From JBFWVD01 sp050246915 (lineage in GTDB: Bacteria; Actinomycetota; Acidimicrobiia; Acidimicrobiales; Ilumatobacteraceae), in NCBI GenBank assembly GCA_050246915.1, contig JBFWVD010000043.1, positions 1 through 46,373 of the forward strand: a stretch of 46,373 bases of DNA, in the 5' to 3' direction. The position numbers were made by a program, and so were the translations under genes. Under the pieces are notes generated by a model. The model was given only the letters and a program-made list of their open reading frames with translations, was not told the origin of the DNA and ran no database searches. Positions 17,754 through 25,554 of this stretch are shown piece after piece. How positions within the stretch are numbered: the first letter of the stretch is position 1; every line of letters starts with the position of its first letter.

Positions 17754-18554
17754 ATGCCCCACCCCTTGGCGCTGTGTCACTACACGATGATCGATGTGGC
17801 CCCACCGGATCTCGTGACGTTGGCGGCGGAGGTCGGCTTCGACGCCGTGAGCCTCATGCTCCAGTTCCCCGTCGGGATCGGGGCGGGATATCCCATGCAC
17901 GGCGATACCGCCATGCGCCGCGAGACGAGGCGACGTCTCGACGATTGTGGGGTGATGCTGTACGACGCTTCCACGTGCCGGCTCGAGCCCGACACCGATG
18001 TCGAGTCGTTCCGACCGATGATGGAATCCGCGGCGTACCTCGGGGCTGCTCGGTTCAACGTCAACGGCAACGATCCCGACGAGGCCCGTCTGTGCGATCG
18101 CTTCGCCGCCCTGTGCGCGTTGGGTGCCGAGCACGGGGTCGGAGCGGGGATCGAGTTCATGATGATCACCTGTGTCCGCACGATTGACGACGCAGTGCGA
18201 CTCATCACCCGATCCGCAGTCACGAACGCCGCTCTCACCATCGATGCAGTGCATCTGGCGCGCTCGGGGGGAACCGCGGCCCACGTGGCGGCGCTCGATC
18301 CATCGCTCATCTCCTATGTGCAACTGTGCGATGGGCCGGCAACGATCGCGCCGGATCGCTACGTGTGGGAGGCCGGTACCGAGCGCATGCTCCCGGGCGA
18401 GGGCGAGCTACCTCTGCGGTCGCTCGTCGAAGCGATCGGTCCAGATGTGGTGGTCGGTGTCGAGGCCCCGTCGCAACGCCGGCGTGATGCGGGCGAGTCG
18501 GCGTTCGAGTACGCGGCGCGGGCCTCGAGATCGCTGCGGATGTTGGCGCTGTGA
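17754..18554 (+). CDS. second xylose-isomerase-like TIM-barrel protein
   Basis: 266-aa barrel of the sugar phosphate isomerase/epimerase family, distantly related to its divergent neighbour. Ligand candidates are the Glu in GIEFMMIT, the Asp and His in LTIDAVHLARSG, the Asp in YVQLCDG and the Glu in VGVEAPS; PGEGELPLRSLVEAI matches the late-barrel pattern. The ATG is five bases after GAGAGGAG; GTG at 17751 is an alternative. The shared 54-bp divergent region suggests joint regulation and a common pathway. Confidence 0.82.
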   Translation: MPHPLALCHYTMIDVAPPDLVTLAAEVGFDAVSLMLQFPVGIGAGYPMHGDTAMRRETRRRLDDCGVMLYDASTCRLEPDTDVESFRPMMESAAYLGAARFNVNGNDPDEARLCDRFAALCALGAEHGVGAGIEFMMITCVRTIDDAVRLITRSAVTNAALTIDAVHLARSGGTAAHVAALDPSLISYVQLCDGPATIAPDRYVWEAGTERMLPGEGELPLRSLVEAIGPDVVVGVEAPSQRRRDAGESAFEYAARASRSLRMLAL

Positions 18555-18596
18555 GCCCGTCGCGGCAATACGTCGTCGCCCCGCCGCGGTGGGCGG

Positions 18597-18698
18597 TCAG
18601 CTGATGGCGGCGACGCGACCAGCTTTGTCGATGCGCCGCTGGATCTCGGTTGCCTGCCCGGGCCACCGGCGGCGTGGGGAGTTGTCGGGTCGGGTCAT
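18597..18698 (-). CDS. possible 33-residue small protein
   Basis: In the 279-bp gap before the next SDR, an ATG at 18698 on the minus strand opens a 33-codon frame, MTRPDNSPRRRWPGQA and onward, rich in Arg. GAGG lies nine bases upstream. No family is recognised. It could be a chance frame. The rest of the gap holds only the small dyad GAGGTG-GCAT-CACCTC at 18738-18753. Confidence 0.2.
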   Translation of the reverse strand: MTRPDNSPRRRWPGQATEIQRRIDKAGRVAAIS

Positions 18699-18833
18699 CG
18701 TCGCGCGCCTCGGCCGACACCGTACGCGTCTCGCATTGAGGTGGCATCACCTCTGATGGGCGGTGTCGTGACGCTGCTGGTTACCATCGCTCGGGGTTGA
18801 GACCAAGGGGGTGCCGTGGCCGAGGAGGCGATC

Positions 18834-19643
18834 ATGCCGGATCGGACCGGGGAGCTGTTCCATCTGCCCGGCGCGGTGGCGGTCATCACTGGTGCAACGC
18901 GAGGGATCGGCAAGCAGGCGGCACTCGCGTTGGGTAGGGCTGGGGCGCGGGTGGTCCTCGTCGGGCGCACGCGTGAGGACGCGCCGAACGCCGTGTTGCC
19001 GGGAACGCTCGACAGCGTGCTGGCCGAGATGACCGAGCAGGGGATCGAGGCGCGAGTCGTGCAGGCCGACCTCAGTGACGTCGCACAGACGCAGTCCATC
19101 GTCGATGCGACCCTCGGCTGGTACGGACGTTGCGACGTACTGGTGAACAACGCTGCCTACAACTCCAATGGCCCTCTGCTGACCGTCCCGGCGAGTCGTT
19201 GGGAGAAGGCCATGCGTCTGCAGGTCGTCGCACCGATGCAGTTGGTGCAGGGCTTCGTGCCCGGCATGTTGGAGCGAGGCAGCGGACGCGTGGTCAACGT
19301 GAGCTCAGCGGCCGCGGTCTCCTTGGCGAGCGGGCTGTCGCTCTATGCGGTGAGCAAGCGAGCGATGGAGCGCCTCAACGATTACCTCCATCTGGAGCTC
19401 GGGGGCAAGGGTGTGTCGTTCAACGCGTTCCGCATCGAGAAGAACGTCACCACCGAAGGCATGCGCCATGTTCTGGCCACGCAAGGCGAAGCCGTCGTGG
19501 CGATGGGCGGCACGTTGGACCTCATCTCCACCGAAGCGGTGGCCGAGCAGCTCGTGTGGATGGTTCGCCGAGACGCGCGCTGGAGCGGGCACACGGTGAC
19601 CTGCGCGCAGCTCGCGCGATGGATGGAAACGGAGGGAACGTGA
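18834..19643 (+). CDS. short-chain dehydrogenase/reductase
   Basis: Classical SDR, 269 aa from the ATG that follows AGGAGG by five bases; GTG at 18816 would add six residues. TGATRGIG, VLVNNAAYN, NVSSAAA and LYAVSK give all cofactor and catalytic positions. The region after the active site (FNAFRIEKNVTTEGM) and the C-terminal VTCAQLARWME differ from the usual VDGG ending. This resembles the 12382 protein (NCFRIDIAVASEGF), so the two probably belong to one subfamily. It overlaps the next SDR by four bases (GTGA), so translation is coupled. Confidence 0.92.
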   Translation: MPDRTGELFHLPGAVAVITGATRGIGKQAALALGRAGARVVLVGRTREDAPNAVLPGTLDSVLAEMTEQGIEARVVQADLSDVAQTQSIVDATLGWYGRCDVLVNNAAYNSNGPLLTVPASRWEKAMRLQVVAPMQLVQGFVPGMLERGSGRVVNVSSAAAVSLASGLSLYAVSKRAMERLNDYLHLELGGKGVSFNAFRIEKNVTTEGMRHVLATQGEAVVAMGGTLDLISTEAVAEQLVWMVRRDARWSGHTVTCAQLARWMETEGT

Positions 19644-20377
19644 CCGGGGTGTTGGACGGACGGGTGGCCATCGTGACGGGCGCGGCAAGGGGGCAGGGCC
19701 TCGCCGAGGCGACGAAGTTCCTGGCCGAGGGAGCGAGCGTGGTGTTGGTGGACAAGCTCGGTGATGTCGGTCGTGAGGCGGCGGCATCGTTGGGTGCGGC
19801 GGCGCACTTCGTCGAGGCCGATGTCACGTCGCCGGACGCGTGGGCGATCATCGTCGATGAGACCCTCTCGTTGTTCGGCGGCATCGACGTGTTGGTGAAC
19901 AACGCCGGAGTGCATCTCAATCGATCGTTCGACGACACCGACGAGTCGACGATGCGCTTCATCATGGACACCGATTTCATGGCTCCGTTCCTCGCCATGC
20001 GGGCCGTGGTGCCGCACATGCGCGTTCGCGGCGGCGGGTCCATCGTGAACACGTCGTCGGCGTCGGCGTTCAAAGCCATACCGCTCAGCTCGGCCTACGT
20101 GTCCGCGAAGTTCGCCCTGCGTGGCCTGACGCGCGCCGCCGCGCTCGAACTCGGTCCCGATCGGATACGGGTCAACGCAGTGTGCCCCGGGCTCATTCGC
20201 ACCGCGATGTCGGCGACGTTGTTGCGCTATCACGAGGACGAGATGACGGCGGCCATCCCGCTCGGATTCGTCGGTGAGCCCGGGGACGTGGCGGAGTTGG
20301 TGTGCTTCTTGGTGAGCGACGCGGCCCGCTACATCACCGGCGCCGAATACCTCATCGACGGTGGGGCACTGGCCTGA
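19640..20377 (+). CDS. short-chain dehydrogenase/reductase (FabG/hydroxysteroid dehydrogenase-like)
   Basis: 245-aa classical SDR with TGAARGQG, a NAD-favouring Asp in VVLVDKLG, VLVNNAGVH, NTSSASAF, AYVSAK and the C-terminal LIDGGALA. It is close in form to 3-alpha/20-beta-hydroxysteroid dehydrogenases and FabG. The GTG start overlaps the stop of the previous SDR and uses GGAGGG as ribosome site, so the two SDRs form a coupled pair, perhaps acting on one substrate or as a heteromer. It is the last gene before the riboswitch region. Confidence 0.92.
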   Translation: MTGVLDGRVAIVTGAARGQGLAEATKFLAEGASVVLVDKLGDVGREAAASLGAAAHFVEADVTSPDAWAIIVDETLSLFGGIDVLVNNAGVHLNRSFDDTDESTMRFIMDTDFMAPFLAMRAVVPHMRVRGGGSIVNTSSASAFKAIPLSSAYVSAKFALRGLTRAAALELGPDRIRVNAVCPGLIRTAMSATLLRYHEDEMTAAIPLGFVGEPGDVAELVCFLVSDAARYITGAEYLIDGGALA

Positions 20378-20439
20378 ACGGCGATGATCCGCTCGCCGAG
20401 CGCGTTGCCCTCGGCGGTGTCTGTCGGTAGCTTCAACGG

Positions 20440-20567
20440 CGAAGGGGAGTATCCCTCGCTCAGCGGAGCTGTCGCTGAGCGTCGACGTCGCCGTCAGTAC
20501 GGGTCGGCTCATCCGCCCCCGGTTGCGTCGCTGTAACGCCAATCGGCGGCAGCGGGAGAGACCTTCG
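20440..20567 (+). ncRNA. candidate yybP-ykoY (manganese) riboswitch
   Basis: Helix P1 is CGAAGG (20440-20445) with CCTTCG (20562-20567). Directly inside the left arm stands GGGGAGTA (20444-20451), the signature of this class, and inside the right arm GAGACC (20558-20563), matching the conserved closing AGACCUU. A helix GCTCAGCG/CGCTGAGC (20458-20480) and a CCGTCAGTACGG element (near 20490-20505) fit the P2/P3 arrangement, with its conserved CGUCA. Known members sense Mn2+ and turn on Mn or Ca exporters. The assignment is by motif reading only. The next gene is BaeRF-like, followed by a broken cation antiporter. Confidence 0.75.
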
Positions 20568-20594
20568 ACTGAACCCTCGTTCGTCGAAAGGTCT
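20559..20594 (+). promoter_or_regulatory. SD-sequestering expression platform of the riboswitch
   Basis: AGACCTTCGAC (20559-20569) can pair with GTCGAAAGGTCT (20583-20594), with one bulged base and a 13-nt loop. The left arm is the same strand that closes riboswitch P1, and the right arm contains GAAAGG, the ribosome site eight bases before the ATG at 20600. The two folds are mutually exclusive. Ligand-bound P1 should therefore free the ribosome site and turn translation on. Confidence 0.65.
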
Positions 20595-20599
20595 TCGCC

Positions 20600-21628
20600 A
20601 TGCCCCACGTCTCGGTGATGCACGATCTCCAGAGCCGCCGTGTCTATCCCAGCGTCACGCTCCTGCACACCACCACAGCCGGCCCCACCATGGACCCGGA
20701 GGATGTGACGGTGCTGGTGCACCTGGCGGAGTTCGCCCACTGGCGGCTCTCCGGTGAGGTGGCCGATGAGGTGCGAGACGCGCTCGTGGCTCGGTTGGCA
20801 GAGCTGATCGCGTCGGCAGCGCACGAACCGGCGACCGCGGCGATCGCCGTGTGCGCGTCGCCCGACCACAGCGCAGTGGTGCGGCTCGGGGGCCCGGTGC
20901 GCTCGCGCTGCATCATCGACGAGACCTTCGCCACCCGGGACATGGTGGCCGATGCCAACCGCAGCGCCAGATATCGGGTGCTGACGGCGAGCGACCGGAT
21001 GATCCGGCTGCTCATAGGAGATCGGGATTGTCTGGTGGAGGTGCGCGACGACCAGTGGCCGCTGCGCCGCGAGGACGGACAGAGCCTCGAACGTTGGGCC
21101 CGCACCGCGTCGGCGGCGATTCGACGCCGATTCGACGCCGACGGCGATCAGAACCTCCCCACTGTCGTTGCCGGGGTCGAGCGCACCGTGCGTGCCGTTG
21201 TCGGGGCCGATCTGGCGACGGTTGTGGCCAGCGTGCCTGGCAACCACGACCGGACCGGTTGGGTCGATCTCCACGGCGCGACCTGGCCGCTCATCGAAGC
21301 CTGGCTGGCCGCCGATCGCGATGCTGCGTTCGCCCGGCTGAGCGCAGCGCGCGGTGCGCGCCGTTACGCCGGTGGCCTCGGCGAGGTGTGGGAGTTGGCC
21401 CAGGACGGCCGGGTGGACCTCCTCGTCGTGGAGGAGGATTTCCGGGTGGCTGGACGGATCGCCGAGGGACGTCTGGTCGAGGTGACCGACCCGGCTGCCC
21501 TGGGCGTGATCGACGACGTGGTCGATGAGCTCATCGAGGCCGTGATCGCCACACGGGGCGCGGTCGTCGTCGTGCCCGATGGTGATCTGACGGAGCACGG
21601 CCGTGTCGCTGCCGTGCTGAGGTACTGA
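20600..21628 (+). CDS. BaeRF family protein (bacterial eRF1-like)
   Basis: 342-aa protein resembling the bacterial archaeo-eukaryotic release-factor (BaeRF) families: an N-terminal domain, a central domain around VRLGGPVR...RYRVLTASDRMIRLLIGD, and a C-terminal RNase-H-like plus L30e-like part ending in VVVVPDGDLTEHGRVAAVLRY, the standard end of this group. eRF1/Vms1 relatives cleave peptidyl-tRNA; BaeRF members are predicted to act on ribosomes. No GGQ motif is seen, and GNHDRTG is the only Gly-rich loop near the middle. It is preceded by a Mn-type riboswitch with a ribosome-site switch, and its TGA overlaps the ATG of a broken cation antiporter, so Mn2+ probably controls the pair. Confidence 0.75.
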   Translation: MPHVSVMHDLQSRRVYPSVTLLHTTTAGPTMDPEDVTVLVHLAEFAHWRLSGEVADEVRDALVARLAELIASAAHEPATAAIAVCASPDHSAVVRLGGPVRSRCIIDETFATRDMVADANRSARYRVLTASDRMIRLLIGDRDCLVEVRDDQWPLRREDGQSLERWARTASAAIRRRFDADGDQNLPTVVAGVERTVRAVVGADLATVVASVPGNHDRTGWVDLHGATWPLIEAWLAADRDAAFARLSAARGARRYAGGLGEVWELAQDGRVDLLVVEEDFRVAGRIAEGRLVEVTDPAALGVIDDVVDELIEAVIATRGAVVVVPDGDLTEHGRVAAVLRY

Positions 21629-22334
21629 TGGCGAAAGCCGACGAGAGCATCGCCAACAAGATCGTCCACATCGCATCCGTGGCACTGCCGTTGGTCGGGC
21701 TCGTGGTACTGGGGCAGTGTGGGCCGTGAGCTGCCTGCAGCGCTGGCAGTCGCCGTGGCGGCGAGCCACATCGCCGTGGTGATGGTGTCGGTGGTGCATG
21801 CCGAGGAGATCGCTCATCGTGTCGGTGAGCCGTTCGGTACGCTGGTGCTGGCTGTGTTCGGTCACCGTCATCCTCGACGCCCGCAAGGACCACACCGTGC
21901 GGTTCAGTGACCAAGGCGCCAACGCGCTGCTCGGGACGGTCCTCACATTGGCCACCCTCAGCTTGGTGATGCCCTCGTTCACTTCGAGCTCGAACGGGCC
22001 CACCTTCACCGGATCCCAGTTGGCCTTCTCAGCGGTGTCGTCCGCCGCGGTGTACTGCGTCTTCGTCGTGGTGCAGACGGGAAAGCTGCGCTGGATGTTC
22101 CTCAGCCCCGACAGCCGAGACAACGTCGGTGACGACACGATCGATGAGTCGGTGAGCAAGGTGTCAAATAGCGTTGACGCGCACGGCGATGAACCGCACC
22201 GGTCGCTCCTTCCTCGCGTCGTGCTGTTGCCCGTGTTCCTGGCGCTCGTGCCTAAGGCGGCGAGCGGCTGGCTCGATGGTGCGCCTTCGGTCCCTGTCAA
22301 GGATGCTCATCGCCGAGGTCACTGCTGCCGATAA
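21628..22334 (+). pseudogene. decayed ChaA-like Ca2+(cation)/H+ antiporter
   Basis: Fragments in all three frames read in order like a ChaA-type cation/proton antiporter. Frame one from the ATG gives MAKADESIANKIVHIAS and a first helix, stopping at 21727. A frameshift near 21720 continues with RELPAALAVAVAAS and HAEEIAHRVGEPFGTLVLAV. A second frameshift near 21860 continues with VTVI, then jumps to DARKDHTVRFSDQG, TLATLSLVMPSF and the helix ending VVVQTG. The roughly 45 residues expected between VTVI and DARKDHT are missing. After about 22080 the frame loses likeness and ends at 22334. The start overlaps the BaeRF stop (TGATG), so it was once a coupled gene. Two shifts plus a deletion make plain sequencing error unlikely. 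Confidence 0.75.
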
Positions 22335-22391
22335 AGGCGCCAACGGGCAGTTCGCGCGGCGGTCGCACTCCACCAGACAGCGGGGCACCAC

Positions 22392-24079
22392 ATGCAGCCA
22401 TGGCAGCACCAGTCGACCGAACCGAGTAGAGCAGCGGCGATCGAGTCGATGGCCGCAGCGCGTGGACGTCGCCGGTTCGCCGCTGTGTTCGTGACGGCGA
22501 TGGCGGTCGGTAGCACTGTGCTGGTTGCGTCGCCGGCCTCGGCGGCGCCCGGCGTCCCGGTGAGCAATGCCGACGGATTCGACGCCACCGAGGACACCGA
22601 ACTGCAGGTGGCGGCGCCCGGCGTGCTGGCCAACGACGACGTCGAGACGGCACCGGGCGTCGAGCCACAGGTCCGCCTCGTCACCGGTCCAGTGGTGATC
22701 ACGTCCTCGAGTGTCAACCCCGACGAACCGGGGACGTTGGCGTTGGCGGCCAACGGCGGCTTCACCTACCTACCGGCACCGAACTTCCATGGCGTCGTCC
22801 GCTTCACGTACGTCGTCAACGATGGACTCGCCGACTCCGCTCCGGCCGAAGTGCTCATCACCGTGGCGTCCGTCAACGACGGGCCGCCGGTGGGCGCGGC
22901 GGACGACTACGTGATGGATCAGGGCTCGGTGCTGTCGCAGAGCGCTCTCGGCTCTGCGTTGCTGTCGAACGATCAGGATGTCGATGCCGATGTCCTGCGC
23001 GCCGCTCCGGGCGATGTCGGGCCGTCCCACGGCCAAGTGACCATCGCCGACGACGGGAGCTTCGAGTACACACCTGATCCCGACTTCAGCGGCACCGACA
23101 CGTTCACCTAGGACGTGAGCGACGGTCCGTCGAGCGACACGGAGTGCTGGTGACCATCACCGTGCGGCCGCTGCCCGTCACCACCATCGCCTCGCAGTTG
23201 GTGCCCATCGTGAGTTCCCGTCAAGCTCAGTTCGTCGTGGCCTCGAACCGCGCCGATGCCACGATCCAGTGCGCCATCGATGGTGGTCCATTCTTCGCGT
23301 GCGCGTCGCCGGTCTCCTACGGCGGCCTTGCCGATGGCAGTCACACCTTCGTCGCGCGATCGCTCACCCTCGATGGTGTCGCCGAGACCAGCCCGCCCGC
23401 ATGGACCTGGACCGTCGACGCCACGGCGCCGGTGCTGACGCTGTCGTCTCCCGCCAACGGCAGCGTGTTCACGCAAGGACAGCTCATCGCCCCGGCGGCG
23501 ATCTGCACGGACAACGGCACGGCGCTGTCACCTGACCTGCCCGCGGTCGCCACCGCCACAGTCGGCCCGACGTTCACGTACGCCGCGTCGTGCACCGATG
23601 GTGCCGGCAACGTCGTGATCGCCAACGCCACCTACAGCGTCGTCGCCCCGCCGCCGGTTGTCGATCCGCCCTCGACGACGCCGCAGTTCGATGTGCGGTG
23701 GCGCTCGGACTCCAGAGGCTCGACACCGTCGACGCTGAACGGTGCGCGTGTCTCCGGTCGGATCACGCTGTCGCTCACCGATGCCATTGGTACGCCGATC
23801 GGGCGTGATCGTTCGATCCGGTCCGTGGCCTTCCGGATCATCGACTCCTCCGGGACCACCGTGCTGGAGGGATCGGATCGTTGGTCGCCGTTCTCGTCCG
23901 GCCGCGGCCATCGCAACAATGTGGCCATCGACACCGGTCGATTGCTCAACGGCGCCTACCGCATCGAGGCGATCGTCGCCGTGCGCGACGGTGCGCCCGT
24001 CACCATCGTCGCGTCGTTCGACGTCGCCAACGCGCCTCGTCGACATGCGCATCGGGGCTGGGGTCACGACTGCGACTGA
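22392..24079 (+). pseudogene. secreted Ig/cadherin-like repeat protein, split by stop and frameshift
   Basis: The first part has a signal peptide (RGRRRFAAVFVTAMAVGSTV, cleavage near ASAAPG) from Met at 22449 (or 22392), then two cadherin/Ig-like repeats (VLANDD, FTYLPAPNFHGVVRFTYVVND; LLSNDQDVDAD, FEYTPDPDFSGTDTFT). The repeat is cut by TAG at 23109, where Tyr is expected. The old frame continues as DVSDGPSSDT and shifts near 23145. The second frame (23144 on) resumes with VTITVRPLP, an Ig-like domain (ATIQCAIDGGPFFACASP, DGSHTFVARS, TWTVDATAPV), another repeat and a C-terminal domain. The original protein was about 560 residues and secreted. Binding partner unknown. Confidence 0.7.
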
Positions 24080-24567
24080 TCCACCGTCACCTTCGTCAGG
24101 TCGGTGACGTCGGCCCGACGGAGACGATGATCGGGGTCATCGCCCAAGGTCCACTCCGTCGACGTCGGAACGCCGCATCGTAACGTCTGGATTCAGACGC
24201 ATGACACCGCTTGCACGGGGGGCAAAGGCGCGTTCGGTGGGAAGGAGTTCGCTTTCGCGGCGCGCAACCCCAGTTGACGATCGCCCGACGAGCTCGCTGA
24301 CTGTGTCGGCGTCGCCCGGGTGACATGAGGAAGATTTGGGGTTCATCGACACCTGCGGCGCCCGTCTCGCGTGCAAGGCTCGTTGACGCCAGCGGGACGT
24401 GAGCGCGTGACCTGACACAAGAGTCGGGAAAGTCCGTGCAAGATCTGTCGAACAGCGCCCGATCTGGTGTCAAGGTTTTGTCTGGTTCTCGCCACCGGCG
24501 AAAGAACAAAAAGAATTCTGCCGAACGGTGCTTCGGTAGAAGGCGTTGTCGTCCGATACCTCTCGGC
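24080..24567 (+). other. 488-bp leader region of the polymer operon
   Basis: No gene is seen. CGTCACC/GGTGACG (24084-24108) may end the pseudogene transcript. The last 100 bases are unusually A/T-rich for the window. They hold a ten-pair hairpin TTCTGCCGAA/TTCGGTAGAA (24516-24541, one G-U) preceded by GTTCTCGCC-ACC-GGCGAAAGAAC and an A-run. This looks like a structured 5' leader or promoter area for the gene at 24568, but I recognise no riboswitch class. Confidence 0.35.
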
Positions 24568-25554
24568 ATGATCACGGCGACCTCTCATGGCCCCGCGACG
24601 GGCGACACCCGCACCGCCTCGACGCAGTCCCCCCACCTCTCCCTCGGTTGCACCTTGTTGGTGGCATCGAGCGTCCTCGTCCTGGCCGCCGCAGTGCGCC
24701 ATGGGGCAGACGACTCCGGTGCGGCGATCGGAGCGATCCCAGCACTGGCATCACTGGCGATCGTGGCGTCGGTGGTCCGTTGGCGTCCGACGTTCGAGCA
24801 CCTACCTGTCCGATCGGTGTCGGTCCGTTGGCATCACACCATCGTCGCGATGGCCGCCGTGGTGGCCGTGGTGTGCATGATCGGGTCCCGGTGGGCACAG
24901 TGGGCCATCGGGCCGGCATTCACCGTCGCGGTGTGCGCCACGTATTTGTCGACATGGGGATTTCGGCGCCTGTTCCTCCTACGCCGAGTCGTGGCCATGA
25001 GCGTGCTCACCTGGTACCCGGTGGCGCAGGTTCTCGAACCGTTGTGCCGCGCCACCATCGCCGTGCCCTCGAACATCATCTACCGACGACTGGCCTCGAT
25101 CGGGGCGTATGGCATCGATCAGCATCCGTGGCGGTTGTACGGCGCCATGTCCCACCGTGGTTGGATCACGGTCGCCGGTGTGGTGCTGCTCGGAGTGATG
25201 TCGACGCGAGAGCCCATGACCTCGCGTCGCGTCGGTGTCGTGCTGATCGCTGCGTACGTCGGCTTGGTCGTGCACCACGCCGTCGTGTTGGCCATGCCGA
25301 TCGAGCAGTACGGCCATGACCTCGCCACCGAACTCATCGTCAGCGCGTGGTTCGAGATCACCATCGCTGCGCTCATCGGGACCTGCCTGGGTGGCATCGG
25401 ATCGCGGTACGAACCAGACGGGGCCGTGCAGATCAACCACGCCGACCGCGACCCCATGATCTTCGCGGCCGGTCATGCCGAGGTGACCGTCGCATTGCGT
25501 CTCGCCACCATCGCTGTCCCGCTCACCGCGCTGGCCGTGGCGGTGGCCCGATGA
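24568..25554 (+). CDS. polytopic membrane protein of unknown family
   Basis: 328 residues with about nine hydrophobic helices (for example LGCTLLVASSVLVLAAAV, TIVAMAAVVAVVCMI, WITVAGVVLLGVM, and VVLIAAYVGLVVHHAVVLAM, which carries a His-His pair). Polar loops include WYPVAQVLEPLCRATIAVPS and SIGAYGIDQHPWRLYGAMSH, likely functional. I do not recognise the family; exosortase motifs are absent. An upstream in-frame ATG (24436) would add 44 basic residues of leader-like sequence, so the later ATG is preferred although it lacks a clear ribosome site. Its stop overlaps the ATG of the glycosyltransferase fusion (ATGA), pointing to a shared role in making or exporting a surface polymer. Confidence 0.7.
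   Translation: MITATSHGPATGDTRTASTQSPHLSLGCTLLVASSVLVLAAAVRHGADDSGAAIGAIPALASLAIVASVVRWRPTFEHLPVRSVSVRWHHTIVAMAAVVAVVCMIGSRWAQWAIGPAFTVAVCATYLSTWGFRRLFLLRRVVAMSVLTWYPVAQVLEPLCRATIAVPSNIIYRRLASIGAYGIDQHPWRLYGAMSHRGWITVAGVVLLGVMSTREPMTSRRVGVVLIAAYVGLVVHHAVVLAMPIEQYGHDLATELIVSAWFEITIAALIGTCLGGIGSRYEPDGAVQINHADRDPMIFAAGHAEVTVALRLATIAVPLTALAVAVAR

Noticed and set aside
19382..22300. 972-codon open frame on the minus strand
   Set aside because: It runs antisense to two SDRs, the riboswitch, BaeRF and the antiporter remnant, has low-complexity His/Arg-rich sequence and no domain. It is a by-product of high GC.
23144..24079. Second half of the Ig-like protein as an independent gene
   Set aside because: It has no signal peptide or ribosome site and begins in the middle of the repeat that the first half breaks off in.
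24080..24567. Known riboswitch (c-di-GMP or ydaO type) in the polymer-operon leader
   Set aside because: Hairpins are present but I could not match the conserved cores of these classes.
24568..25554. Exosortase/archaeosortase identity for the membrane protein
   Set aside because: The catalytic Cys motif and the following Arg and His motifs of that family are not present.
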